Shown here piece after piece: positions 1 through 7,342 of a DNA stretch of 53,862 bases. Below the pieces are notes generated by a model. It had not been told where the DNA came from, searched no databases, and saw nothing but the letters and a program-made list of their open reading frames with translations. This stretch comes from Caballeronia hypogeia (lineage in GTDB: Bacteria; Pseudomonadota; Gammaproteobacteria; Burkholderiales; Burkholderiaceae), in the NCBI RefSeq assembly GCF_001544875.2, contig NZ_FCOA02000042.1:1-53862 (forward strand), read 5' to 3'. Every line of letters starts with the position of its first letter. Position 1 is the stretch's first letter. Both the position numbers and the translations under genes were made by a program.

Positions 1-79
1 CGACGTGTGCCCGAAGGGGCTCAATCCGACCAAGGCGATCGGCAAGATCAAGGAATTGATGGTGCGCCGGGCGGTTTAA
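1..79 (+). CDS. sdhB: Succinate dehydrogenase iron-sulfur subunit, C-terminal end only
   Basis: Only the last 25 codons are inside the window (frame from base 2, TAA at 77-79). The tail contains DVCPKGLNP followed by TKAIGKIKELMVRRAV, the usual end of bacterial SdhB including the last cysteine of the third iron-sulfur cluster (CPKGLNP). SdhB is the electron-transfer subunit of respiratory complex II on the cytoplasmic face of the inner membrane. It is followed at once by a strong terminator, so it is the last gene of its transcript here; in many Burkholderiaceae sdhB is instead followed by sdhE and gltA. A fumarate reductase FrdB is a less likely alternative. The identification rests on the tail alone. 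Confidence 0.85.
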   Translation, partial: DVCPKGLNPTKAIGKIKELMVRRAV

Positions 80-98
80 GCGCAACCAGTCGAAGTCG

Positions 99-135
99 AT
101 GGCGCAGTCCCGAAAGGGACTGCGCCATTTTTTTT
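99..135 (+). terminator. Rho-independent terminator after sdhB
   Basis: A perfect 13-bp stem (99-111 with 116-128) closed by a GAAA tetraloop and followed by an unbroken T run to 135. This is a textbook intrinsic terminator 20 bases after the sdhB stop. Confidence 0.95.
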
Positions 136-207
136 GTCGCAAGGATTTGCGCGGCATGAAGTGATTGCATAGCTAAAGCATCGTTTCGAACGTCCGACAT
201 TTGGATC

Positions 208-236
208 TTGTAATGAGACTGTTGTCTCACTAGAAT
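208..236 (+). promoter_or_regulatory. Promoter with a 16-bp palindromic operator filling the spacer
   Basis: TTGTAA (208-213) and TAGAAT (231-236) make a sigma-70-like promoter with a 17-base spacer. The spacer is occupied by the perfect inverted repeat TGAGAC-TGTT-GTCTCA (214-229). A palindrome between -35 and -10 is a classic TetR-family operator position, and a TetR gene is the second gene of the transcript, so autorepression is likely. The repeat and spacing are seen directly; the repressor is inferred. Confidence 0.65.
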
Positions 237-278
237 GAATTCGAAGGCATCGTGAGCGATGCGCGCGAGGAGGCAATC

Positions 279-701
279 ATGACGCTGAGCCCTGTGGAGA
301 TGGACCGCAAGATCGACGAGCACTTCGGCTTCGAGCGGCGCGACGACGTGGAAGGCGTGCTCGCCACACTCACGCCGGATGTGGAGCACGACGTCGTTGG
401 CTGGCCGGCAGGACCGGCGCATGGACGCAACAACGCCCGGCCGTTCTACGAAACGCTGTTTGCCGATCTGTCGGAGAGCCGCGTCGAAAGTTTGCGAAGA
501 CTGTATGGCGACGGCTTCGTCATCGACGAATCGCTGTGGCGCGGGAAGGCGCCGGGCCGGCCGTTCGGACTCGAAGGCCGCGGACGTCCGCTCGAATTCC
601 GCATGCTGCATGTCGTCGAATTCAGCGAGAACGGACAGATCAGGCGCGAGAACGTATGGGTCGATCTCGCGGCGATCATCGGACAGTTGCCGCAAGCGTG
701 A
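279..701 (+). CDS. NTF2-like / SnoaL-type nuclear transport factor 2 family protein
   Basis: A 140-residue soluble protein with the length and pattern of the SnoaL-like NTF2 fold: an N-terminal helix region (VEMDRKIDEHFGFERRDD), a strand with conserved acidic and histidine residues (TPDVEHDVVGWP), and a C-terminal strand pair ending in ENVWVDLAAI. The fold includes ketosteroid-isomerase-like enzymes and small-ligand binders; the substrate cannot be told. An upstream in-frame GTG exists at 252, but AGGAGG at 268-273 sits five bases before the ATG at 279, which decides the start. The stop overlaps the GTG start of the following TetR gene, so the two are co-transcribed and translationally coupled. 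Confidence 0.75.
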   Translation: MTLSPVEMDRKIDEHFGFERRDDVEGVLATLTPDVEHDVVGWPAGPAHGRNNARPFYETLFADLSESRVESLRRLYGDGFVIDESLWRGKAPGRPFGLEGRGRPLEFRMLHVVEFSENGQIRRENVWVDLAAIIGQLPQA

Positions 702-1333
702 AGGCCCGGTCCGTGACTCGATCTCGCGCCAATCAGAAGCAGCGCACACGCAAGGACCTGCTGCAGGCGGCTTCGCGTCTGATGAAGCAAGGCCTCAAAC
801 CCGGCCTCGAAGAGATCGCCGCCGAAGCCATGGTTTCGCGCGCCACGGCGTATCGACATTTTCCGAGCATCGATGCGTTGCTGCTGGAAGCATCGCTCGA
901 TGTCGATACCCCCGACGCGAGCAAGCTCTTCTCCGCGCGCGCATCGGGCGATCCGGTCGCGCGACTGCAGCGCGTCGACGCCGCGCTGCACGACATGATC
1001 CTCGCCAACGAAGCGCCGCTTCGCATGATGCTCGCGCACTCGCTGGAGCGGGCGGCAAAGGGCGAATCCGGCGAGGATACTCCGCTGCGCCAGAACCGCC
1101 GCACGCCGCTAATCGAGGCGGCGCTCGCGCCCGCGCAGGCCGATTTCACGCCTGCCGCCTTGGATACCCTGATTCAGGCGCTTGCGCTCGTCATCGGCAC
1201 GGAGGCGATGATCGTCTGCAAGGACGTCCTGCAACTCGACGACGCACGGGCCCGCCGTGTCCGGCGCTGGGCGATCCGCGCCCTGGTCGATGCGGCGCGG
1301 CGCGGCGGGTTGGACGAAGCAGGTATGGGATAA
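698..1333 (+). CDS. TetR/AcrR-family transcriptional regulator
   Basis: A 211-residue protein whose residues about 13-60 form a TetR helix-turn-helix (RTRKDLLQAASRLM, then EEIAAEAMVSRATAYRHF). The C-terminal two thirds are helical and would form the ligand-binding and dimer domain. The GTG at 698 overlaps the preceding stop (GTGA); a second in-frame GTG at 713 is possible. Because it is co-transcribed with the NTF2-like gene behind a palindromic operator, it probably represses its own operon and is released by a small ligand, perhaps the compound handled by the NTF2-like protein. The ligand is unknown. Confidence 0.85.
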   Translation: MKARSVTRSRANQKQRTRKDLLQAASRLMKQGLKPGLEEIAAEAMVSRATAYRHFPSIDALLLEASLDVDTPDASKLFSARASGDPVARLQRVDAALHDMILANEAPLRMMLAHSLERAAKGESGEDTPLRQNRRTPLIEAALAPAQADFTPAALDTLIQALALVIGTEAMIVCKDVLQLDDARARRVRRWAIRALVDAARRGGLDEAGMG

Positions 1334-1440
1334 TCTCGAAATTCGCGCCGGGCCGACTCAAGAGGTCGCCTGCACGGGCGCGCAAGGGCCTTTATCCTCG
1401 TGGCCCGCTTATTTCTCGCGATATTCCAACAGCAACCACG

Positions 1441-3300
1441 ATGCCCACATACCGTTCCAAAACTTCCACCGCCGGCCGCAACATGGCGGGCGCGCGTTCC
1501 CTGTGGCGCGCCACCGGCATGAAAGACGAAGATTTCTCGAAGCCGATCATCGCCGTCGTCAATTCGTTCACCCAGTTCGTACCGGGCCACGTCCACCTGA
1601 AGGACCTGGGCCAGCTCGTCGCGCGCGAGATCGAGGCCGCGGGCGGCGTCGCGAAGGAATTCAACACCATTGCCGTCGATGACGGCATCGCGATGGGTCA
1701 CGACGGCATGCTGTATTCGTTGCCGAGCCGCGACATCATCGCGGATTCGGTGGAGTACATGGTCAACGCGCACTGCGCAGATGCCATGGTGTGCATCTCC
1801 AATTGCGACAAGATCACGCCGGGCATGCTGATGGCCGCGATGCGCCTGAACATTCCGGTCATCTTCGTGTCGGGCGGCCCGATGGAAGCGGGCAAGACGC
1901 GCCTCGCCAATCCCACGACGAAGGCTATCGAACTGAAGAAGCTCGATCTGGTCGATGCGATGGTGATCGCCGCCGACACGCGTTATTCCGACGCCGAAGT
2001 CGCCGAAGTCGAGCGCTCCGCGTGCCCGACGTGCGGCTCGTGCTCGGGCATGTTCACGGCGAACTCGATGAATTGCCTGACCGAAGCGCTGGGTCTCTCG
2101 CTGCCGGGCAATGGCACGGTTGTCGCGACGCACGCGGATCGCGAGCAACTGTTCAAGCGCGCGGGACGCCGCATCGTCGAACTGGCGCGTCAGTACTACG
2201 AGCAGGAAGACGCGCGCGTGCTGCCGCGCTCGGTCGGCTTCAAGGCCTTCGAAAACGCGATGACGCTGGATATCGCGATGGGTGGCTCGACCAACACCAT
2301 CCTGCATTTGCTGGCGATCGCGCGCGAGGCGGAGATCGAGTTCACGATGAAGGACATCGACCGCATGTCGCGCATCGTGCCGCAACTGTGCAAGGTCGCG
2401 CCGAACACGAACAAGTATCACATCGAGGACGTGCATCGCGCGGGCGGCATCATGGCCATCCTGGGCGAACTGGACCGCGCAGGCAAGCTGCATACCGACG
2501 TGCCGACCGTGCACGCGCCCACGCTGAAAGACGCGCTCGATCAGTGGGACGTCAAGCGCACGGAAGACGAAGCGGTCAGGACCTTCTACATGGCAGGTCC
2601 GGCCGGCATTCCGACGCAAACGGCGTTCAGCCAGAACACACGCTGGCCGAGCCTCGACACGGATCGCGCGGAAGGCTGCATCCGCTCCTACGAGCACGCG
2701 TTCTCGAAAGAGGGCGGTCTCGCGGTGCTGACGGGCAATATCGCGCTGGATGGCTGCGTGGTGAAGACCGCCGGCGTGGACGAGAGCATTCTCGTGTTCG
2801 AAGGCACGGCGCATGTCACCGAGTCGCAGGACGAGGCGGTCGAGAACATCCTGAGCGACAAGGTCAAGGCAGGCGACGTGGTCATCGTCCGTTATGAAGG
2901 TCCGAAGGGCGGCCCGGGCATGCAGGAAATGCTTTATCCGACGAGCTATATCAAGTCCAGGGGACTCGGCAAGGCGTGCGCGCTGCTGACGGACGGACGC
3001 TTTTCGGGCGGCACCTCGGGCTTGTCGATCGGTCATTGCTCGCCGGAAGCGGCTGCGGGCGGCGCGATCGGCCTCGTGCGCGATGGCGACAAGATTCGTA
3101 TCGACATTCCGAACCGGACCATCGATGTGCTGTTGACGGACGATGAACTGGCGCGCCGTCGCGAAGAACAGAACGCGAAGGGATGGAAGCCCGCTAAGCC
3201 GCGCCCGCGCAAGGTGTCGGCGGCGCTCAAGGCTTATGCGAAGCTGGTCATGTCGGCTGACAAGGGCGCGGTGCGCGATCTGTCGTTGCTGGATGACTGA
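1441..3300 (+). CDS. ilvD: Dihydroxy-acid dehydratase
   Basis: A 619-residue IlvD/Edd-family enzyme that dehydrates 2,3-dihydroxy-3-methylbutanoate and its methylpentanoate homologue in valine and isoleucine synthesis (cytoplasm). Iron-sulfur ligands are visible in CISNCDKITPGM and in the CPTCGSCSGMF segment, and the N-terminal MPTYRSKTSTAGRNMAGA is typical of the long E. coli-type enzyme (616 residues). The frame is open far upstream to 379, but the ATG at 1441 matches the family start. It stands alone between a TetR gene and a strong terminator. The related 6-phosphogluconate dehydratase Edd is less likely because the length and N-terminus fit IlvD. Confidence 0.95.
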   Translation: MPTYRSKTSTAGRNMAGARSLWRATGMKDEDFSKPIIAVVNSFTQFVPGHVHLKDLGQLVAREIEAAGGVAKEFNTIAVDDGIAMGHDGMLYSLPSRDIIADSVEYMVNAHCADAMVCISNCDKITPGMLMAAMRLNIPVIFVSGGPMEAGKTRLANPTTKAIELKKLDLVDAMVIAADTRYSDAEVAEVERSACPTCGSCSGMFTANSMNCLTEALGLSLPGNGTVVATHADREQLFKRAGRRIVELARQYYEQEDARVLPRSVGFKAFENAMTLDIAMGGSTNTILHLLAIAREAEIEFTMKDIDRMSRIVPQLCKVAPNTNKYHIEDVHRAGGIMAILGELDRAGKLHTDVPTVHAPTLKDALDQWDVKRTEDEAVRTFYMAGPAGIPTQTAFSQNTRWPSLDTDRAEGCIRSYEHAFSKEGGLAVLTGNIALDGCVVKTAGVDESILVFEGTAHVTESQDEAVENILSDKVKAGDVVIVRYEGPKGGPGMQEMLYPTSYIKSRGLGKACALLTDGRFSGGTSGLSIGHCSPEAAAGGAIGLVRDGDKIRIDIPNRTIDVLLTDDELARRREEQNAKGWKPAKPRPRKVSAALKAYAKLVMSADKGAVRDLSLLDD

Positions 3301-3341
3301 GTGCGCGGCGGGCCTCGTGCCCGCCTGCCGCCAGCTTGCAG

Positions 3342-3367
3342 GCCGCTCTCCGGAGCGGCTTTTTTTT
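3342..3367 (+). terminator. Rho-independent terminator after ilvD
   Basis: Stem GCCGCTC (3342-3348) with GAGCGGC (3353-3359), loop TCCG, followed by eight T residues (3360-3367). It lies 41 bases after the ilvD stop. Confidence 0.92.
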
Positions 3368-3676
3368 CGATCTTATGGCCAGTCTCGTCAGTGCTTTTCA
3401 AAAATGCGCTGAATCATTCGTCATTCCTCTACGCTGCGCCCGGGCATTCAACGGGCGATTCCCGGCTCGTGGCGATTTCTGATCGAAACAATTCAGGTTG
3501 CCGGTCTGGAATAAAGCAAGTGCTGGAAAGCGCGTCGGAAAATGCGCGGAAACGGTCGTGCTTTGTGCGGACTTCTGTGTGTTCTCGCACGGTTCGCCAT
3601 GCAGGTCAGTCCTTTCATAGCGGCGTGGATCACGGTGCAATGCGCGCGACGGCGCGTATCTGGCGAGGAGGCAACG
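3368..3676. other. Non-coding stretch before the DUF2235 gene
   Basis: About 310 bases with no convincing gene; the open frames here are short and lack family features. It should hold the promoter of the DUF2235 gene. The only clear signal is the strong ribosome-binding site GAGGAGG (3665-3671) five bases before the ATG at 3677. Confidence 0.5.
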
Positions 3677-4867
3677 ATGGCGAAGAACATAGTCTTTTGT
3701 GCCGACGGAACGTGGAACGGACCGCACTCCGGCGACGACGACGGAGTGCCGAAGACCACCAACGTCTGGAAGCTTTTCACGCTGCTCGCGGGAACCTCGG
3801 ACACCGAGCCGGATTATCAGTCCGAGCAGGAACTCGTCGATAGCGCGAGCGGGCAAGTCGCCAAGTACCTGCACGGTGTCGGCGACAGCAATAATCCGCT
3901 GACGAAGTTATTGGGTGGAGCATTGGGCGCGGGATTGGTCATGCGCATCGTGCGAGGCTATACGTATATTTCGCGCAACTACACCGATAACGATCTCATC
4001 TATCTGATCGGCTTTAGTCGCGGCGCATATACGGCGCGCGCGCTCGCCGGACTGATCGCGGACATGGGCCTGCTGAAGCCGAGCCTGACCACGGATCCCA
4101 TCATCGCCTATCGAATGGGGATGCAGGCGTGGCGGCAGCATCAGGCGAAGAAATATTCCACCACGGACGCGGGACAGAGCAATCCCATCGACTCGATCCT
4201 CGACCATCTGCCGCATCTGATGTTCAGCAATCTCGATGACGACGATCTGGTGCAGGTTCCGGATGGAGGGATCAAGGCCGTCGCGGTATGGGACACGGTC
4301 GGATCGCTAGGGATTCCGAATTATCTGGTAAAGCAGGATTCGCGTTATGACGCGTTCCAGTTCGCGGATACCAAATTGAATCCCAAGATCGGCTTTGGAT
4401 TTCATGCAATCAGCCTGGATGAACAGCGGGCGGATTTCACGCCGACTTTCTGGGACCCGCGCGACGACAACACCGTCACGCAGGTCCTCTTCGCGGGCGC
4501 ACACTCCGATGTGGGCGGAGGCTATGCGCTGGCGGAGTCGGGGCTCTCGGACATCGCCTGCAAGTGGATGATCCAGCAGTTACAGGGGGCGGGAGTGAAT
4601 TTCCGGCCGGATGCCATTCAGACGCTCAATCCCAACTCGCGCAGCAGCGCGCATCAGCCGTGGCTGACTCCGCCGTTCGATGCGCTGCCACGCGGTCCGC
4701 GTCAGGACATCGCGTTCCCGAAGGCTGTCGGCGCCCACCGGTCGATATTCGAGCGGCTCGCGAAGGGTTCGCCCGGCGTGCGTGCGGACCCTAGTCTCGC
4801 GCCGGGCGTGTATATGCCCGCGTGCTTCGCCACGGACTTCGCGGCCTTCGAAAAGTGGGCGGATTGA
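3677..4867 (+). CDS. DUF2235 alpha/beta-hydrolase (Tle1-like phospholipase family)
   Basis: A 396-residue protein with the DUF2235 pattern: N-terminal IVFCADGTWNG, nucleophile elbow GFSRGAYTAR with catalytic Ser at about residue 114, the AVWDTVGSLG segment carrying an Asp, and AHSDVGGGY carrying the likely catalytic His. The family includes the T6SS phospholipase effectors Tle1, but many members are housekeeping or uncharacterised hydrolases. No vgrG, PAAR, immunity lipoprotein or other T6SS gene lies nearby, no signal peptide is visible, and the gene is alone, so an effector role is not supported by context. The ATG at 3677 is chosen over upstream in-frame codons because of its strong ribosome-binding site. 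Confidence 0.85.
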   Translation: MAKNIVFCADGTWNGPHSGDDDGVPKTTNVWKLFTLLAGTSDTEPDYQSEQELVDSASGQVAKYLHGVGDSNNPLTKLLGGALGAGLVMRIVRGYTYISRNYTDNDLIYLIGFSRGAYTARALAGLIADMGLLKPSLTTDPIIAYRMGMQAWRQHQAKKYSTTDAGQSNPIDSILDHLPHLMFSNLDDDDLVQVPDGGIKAVAVWDTVGSLGIPNYLVKQDSRYDAFQFADTKLNPKIGFGFHAISLDEQRADFTPTFWDPRDDNTVTQVLFAGAHSDVGGGYALAESGLSDIACKWMIQQLQGAGVNFRPDAIQTLNPNSRSSAHQPWLTPPFDALPRGPRQDIAFPKAVGAHRSIFERLAKGSPGVRADPSLAPGVYMPACFATDFAAFEKWAD

Positions 4868-5291
4868 CACGTCAGCGTTTCGCACCGTCGGTTCGTGCCC
4901 GTCCCTGGCGCGTACTGTATGAAATATGACGGCGCACAGCGTCCGCTCGATCGCGAATCCGTCACGCGGAGACATTCCGCCGGCATCGCTGGCGTGTGTT
5001 TCCGCGTGGCAAGCCATCGTTCCTGCATGCGCGGAAAAAGAAAACGCCCGCGCTAGACGCAGGCGTTTCCGTGGCCCCGCTACCGCGCCCCAAAAACGAT
5101 TTCTCGTTCGCTTTCGCATCAGGGGCCGGCTTCCGCGCGGCTCGCTTTCAGTATAGGCGCTGCGGTGAGATATCCAAGTCGGCGAAGCGAATTCTCTGCG
5201 CGGTCCCGCCCCGACAGCGAGGCGGATCGTCCGGAGAGATCGTCGTCAGTGCGCCATCACGCAATATGCACGGAGATTGGTACTTGTTCCA
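4868..5291. other. Gene-free interval containing one GC-rich hairpin
   Basis: Open frames here look like shadows and show no family features. An imperfect hairpin lies at 5042-5068: AAACGCC pairs with GGCGTTT, with an inner GCG/CGC and one mismatch. Read on the minus strand it is followed by a T-rich tract and resembles a terminator, but no minus-strand gene feeds it. It may be a relic or act weakly as a terminator for the DUF2235 transcript. Confidence 0.45.
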
Positions 5292-5331
5292 ATGACGGAG
5301 GGCATAATTGCAACTATTAATTAACTGTCGC
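5292..5331 (+). promoter_or_regulatory. Promoter with imperfect palindrome over the -10
   Basis: ATGACG (5292-5297) and TATTAA (5315-5320) are 17 bases apart. The -10 lies inside an inverted repeat centred on TTAATTAA (5317-5324), with partly matching flanks out to GC at 5310 and GC at 5331 (4 of 7 flanking pairs match). It lies 25 bases before the TetR start, as expected for an autoregulated repressor. The repressor assignment is inferred. Confidence 0.45.
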
Positions 5332-5355
5332 ACTCTGATCCGGGGAAACCACGCC

Positions 5356-6000
5356 ATGAGCGAACTACGAGTAAAACGAGACCCCGAAGGCACGCGGCGG
5401 CGCATTCTGGAAGCCGCCACCGAGCAGTTCACGAAGTTCGGCCTCGCCGGCGCGCGGGTCGACGCGATCGCCACGGCCGCGGGAACGAACGAGCGCATGC
5501 TGTACTACTATTTTACGAGCAAGGAAGGGTTGTACGTCGCCGTGCTCGAAGCGATGTACGGCAAGTTCGCGGAGCGTGAGAGCAGTGTCGATCTGACCGG
5601 TCTGCCGCCCGCGGAGGCGATCCGTCAACTGGCGCAATCCATCTGGACTTACCTGCGGGAAAATCCTCAGTGGTTGAGCCTCATCAATAACGAAAATCTG
5701 CATGAGGGGCGGTATCTCGAGCGTTCGAGCACGATGCGCGAGACGATCTCGCCCGTGGTCGATCTCCTGCGCACGATCCTCCAACGCGGCACGGCCACAG
5801 GAGAGTTTCGCGAAGGCATCGATCCGCTGGATTTCTACGTCACGCTCGTCGGCATGGGCTATTACATCGTGTCCAACCGTTATACGCTGGAAGCGTTCAC
5901 GGGCCGGAACTATGCGGACCATGTCCGCCAGAAAACGATCTCCACCATGCATGTCGACATGCTGCTTTCGTATTTGCGTCCGGCCGACAATCGGGCGTAA
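5356..6000 (+). CDS. TetR/AcrR-family transcriptional regulator
   Basis: A 214-residue regulator. Residues about 12-60 form the TetR DNA-binding domain (TRRRILEAATEQFTKFG, then VDAIATAAGTNERMLYYYF, the recognition helix). The C-terminal domain has the pattern of RutR-like or related TetR proteins (YLRENPQWLSLINNENLHEG and a late hydrophobic helix LDFYVTLVGMGYYIVS). The in-frame ATG at 5308 lies inside the operator, so the ATG at 5356 is preferred. No co-transcribed partner: the next gene starts 112 bases later after its own leader. Target genes and ligand are unknown; autoregulation through the upstream palindrome is likely. Confidence 0.85.
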   Translation: MSELRVKRDPEGTRRRILEAATEQFTKFGLAGARVDAIATAAGTNERMLYYYFTSKEGLYVAVLEAMYGKFAERESSVDLTGLPPAEAIRQLAQSIWTYLRENPQWLSLINNENLHEGRYLERSSTMRETISPVVDLLRTILQRGTATGEFREGIDPLDFYVTLVGMGYYIVSNRYTLEAFTGRNYADHVRQKTISTMHVDMLLSYLRPADNRA

Positions 6001-6112
6001 TGCGACCCCGGTCGCTCGCGAGATGCCTTGCTGTCGATGAGGCGTTACGTCGATAGCGAAGCGATATTTTTGCTTACATTGGATGTCAGCCAACGGCCGA
6101 ATGGAATCAGCC

Positions 6113-6874
6113 ATGCATCTTCCCTCGCCCTCTCAATCGCCGGGACGAGCAGCCAGCCGGGTCGCCCTGTGCATCGCGCTGCTGGTCTCGCCGCTTGGCA
6201 CGCTTGCGCAGAACGGAACTCCCGGCGTGAGCTTTTCGACGGCCGAAGCGGGCGGATCCCTGCCCGCAGGATGGAAGAATTTGCCGGTGGTGAAAGGCAA
6301 GCCCATGACGCGTTACACGCTGGTTCGCGACGGCCATACCATCGTCCTCCAGGCGGACGCGGACCATTCCGCCTCGGCATTGATGCATGAGGGCGATATC
6401 GATCTGAATCAAACGCCGGTCGTGTCATGGCGTTGGAAAGCGGAGGGGCCGATCGAGGGCGCGGACAATCGCACAGGATCGAAAGAAGATGCGCCGGCGC
6501 GGCTGGTGTTCGTCTTCGACGGCGACAAAAGCAAGCTCTCGATGTTCGACCGCGCCAGTATGGAAGTTGCGAAGCGCCTGGGCGGCCAGGACTTGCCTTA
6601 TGCCACGCTCATGTATATCTGGTCGACCACGGCGGCGCCGGGCACTGTGATTCCAAATCCTCATACGGGGCGCGTGCAGATGATCGTTGTTTCCGGTCAG
6701 CCGGGGGATGCGGGTCAGTGGCAGAGTCTGCGCCGTAACATCGTGCAGGACTATGAGAAGGTCTTTCACGAACCGCCCGGACGCATGACCGGCTACGGTC
6801 TGCTGACCGATACGGATAACACCGCGACGACCACACGCGCGTGGTACGGCGACATACAATTTTTGGGCCAGTGA
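6113..6874 (+). CDS. Exported DUF3047 family protein
   Basis: About 253 residues. The N-terminus has a cleavable signal peptide: a positive stretch, hydrophobic VALCIALLVSPLG and an Ala-Gln junction (TLAQ). The mature part contains the DUF3047 pattern of strands around VVSWRWKAEGP, RLVFVFDGDK, LMYIWSTTAAPG and a C-terminal YGDIQFL. The family is periplasmic or secreted and has no established function. Start choice is uncertain: ATGs at 6083, 6101 and 6113 are all in frame with no strong ribosome-binding site; 6113 places the signal peptide best. It converges with the cytochrome gene, leaving 30 bases between the stops. Confidence 0.72.
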   Translation: MHLPSPSQSPGRAASRVALCIALLVSPLGTLAQNGTPGVSFSTAEAGGSLPAGWKNLPVVKGKPMTRYTLVRDGHTIVLQADADHSASALMHEGDIDLNQTPVVSWRWKAEGPIEGADNRTGSKEDAPARLVFVFDGDKSKLSMFDRASMEVAKRLGGQDLPYATLMYIWSTTAAPGTVIPNPHTGRVQMIVVSGQPGDAGQWQSLRRNIVQDYEKVFHEPPGRMTGYGLLTDTDNTATTTRAWYGDIQFLGQ

Positions 6875-6904
6875 CAAGGCAGGTGATTGGCTTTCTCGAA
6901 TCAC

Positions 6905-7342
6905 TCACCGACTCATGACGAATCGCCACAGCGCCGCGCACTCGGCATCGGTGATTCGATAGAGCGGCATCGACTTGCGAAGCATAATGCTTGTGGGATC
7001 GATACCGTCTTTCACCGCGCGGCAGAAGGCCGTCGCGTCATAGTGACTGATCGGCCCGCCACGCCGACGTGTTTCCCCGAGCAATGAATCGTGTGTCAGC
7101 GGTGGCGCAAAGGCCTTCGCCGTCGGTGTGCCTGCGTGGCAATTGACGCATCGCGTCGTCCAGGCGGGCAGCGGACGATCGTCGTCTCGCAGATGCGCCG
7201 TCATCGGATGCTGTCCGTTGAATATTGCGCACCCCAGGTCGGCTGATTCACACGTGGCGTCCGCATGCGCAAGGCGAGTCAGCGCGATGAAAGCAAGTGC
7301 GATCGCGACGGCGCGCCTTGCGGGGTAGCGTCGTCGGGCCAT
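6905..7342 (-). CDS. Exported monoheme c-type cytochrome
   Basis: A 145-residue protein with a signal peptide (RR-rich start, then AVAIALAFIALTRLAHA). It has one CVNCH heme-binding motif (Cys65, Cys68, His69) and a likely axial methionine at Met125 in KSMPLYR, so it is a small periplasmic class-I-like cytochrome c. Two further cysteines before the heme motif (CESADLGC) may form a disulfide. The start codon abuts the stop of the galactose-oxidase-like gene with no gap, so the two are translationally coupled. Context suggests it accepts electrons from the copper oxidase, or serves an unrelated respiratory step; this is inference. Confidence 0.82.
   Translation of the reverse strand: MARRRYPARRAVAIALAFIALTRLAHADATCESADLGCAIFNGQHPMTAHLRDDDRPLPAWTTRCVNCHAGTPTAKAFAPPLTHDSLLGETRRRGGPISHYDATAFCRAVKDGIDPTSIMLRKSMPLYRITDAECAALWRFVMSR

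Noticed and set aside
1174..3036. A 620-residue minus-strand open frame opposite ilvD
   Set aside because: It is the antisense shadow of ilvD, with Arg/His/Asp-rich composition and no family features; GC-rich codon bias keeps this frame open.
3677..4867. T6SS effector module
   Set aside because: No vgrG, PAAR, adaptor or immunity gene nearby; the DUF2235 family also has many non-effector members.
5042..5068. Hairpin called as terminator or CRISPR-like repeat
   Set aside because: A single copy, with one mismatch and its U-rich side facing a strand with no gene; described only as a hairpin.
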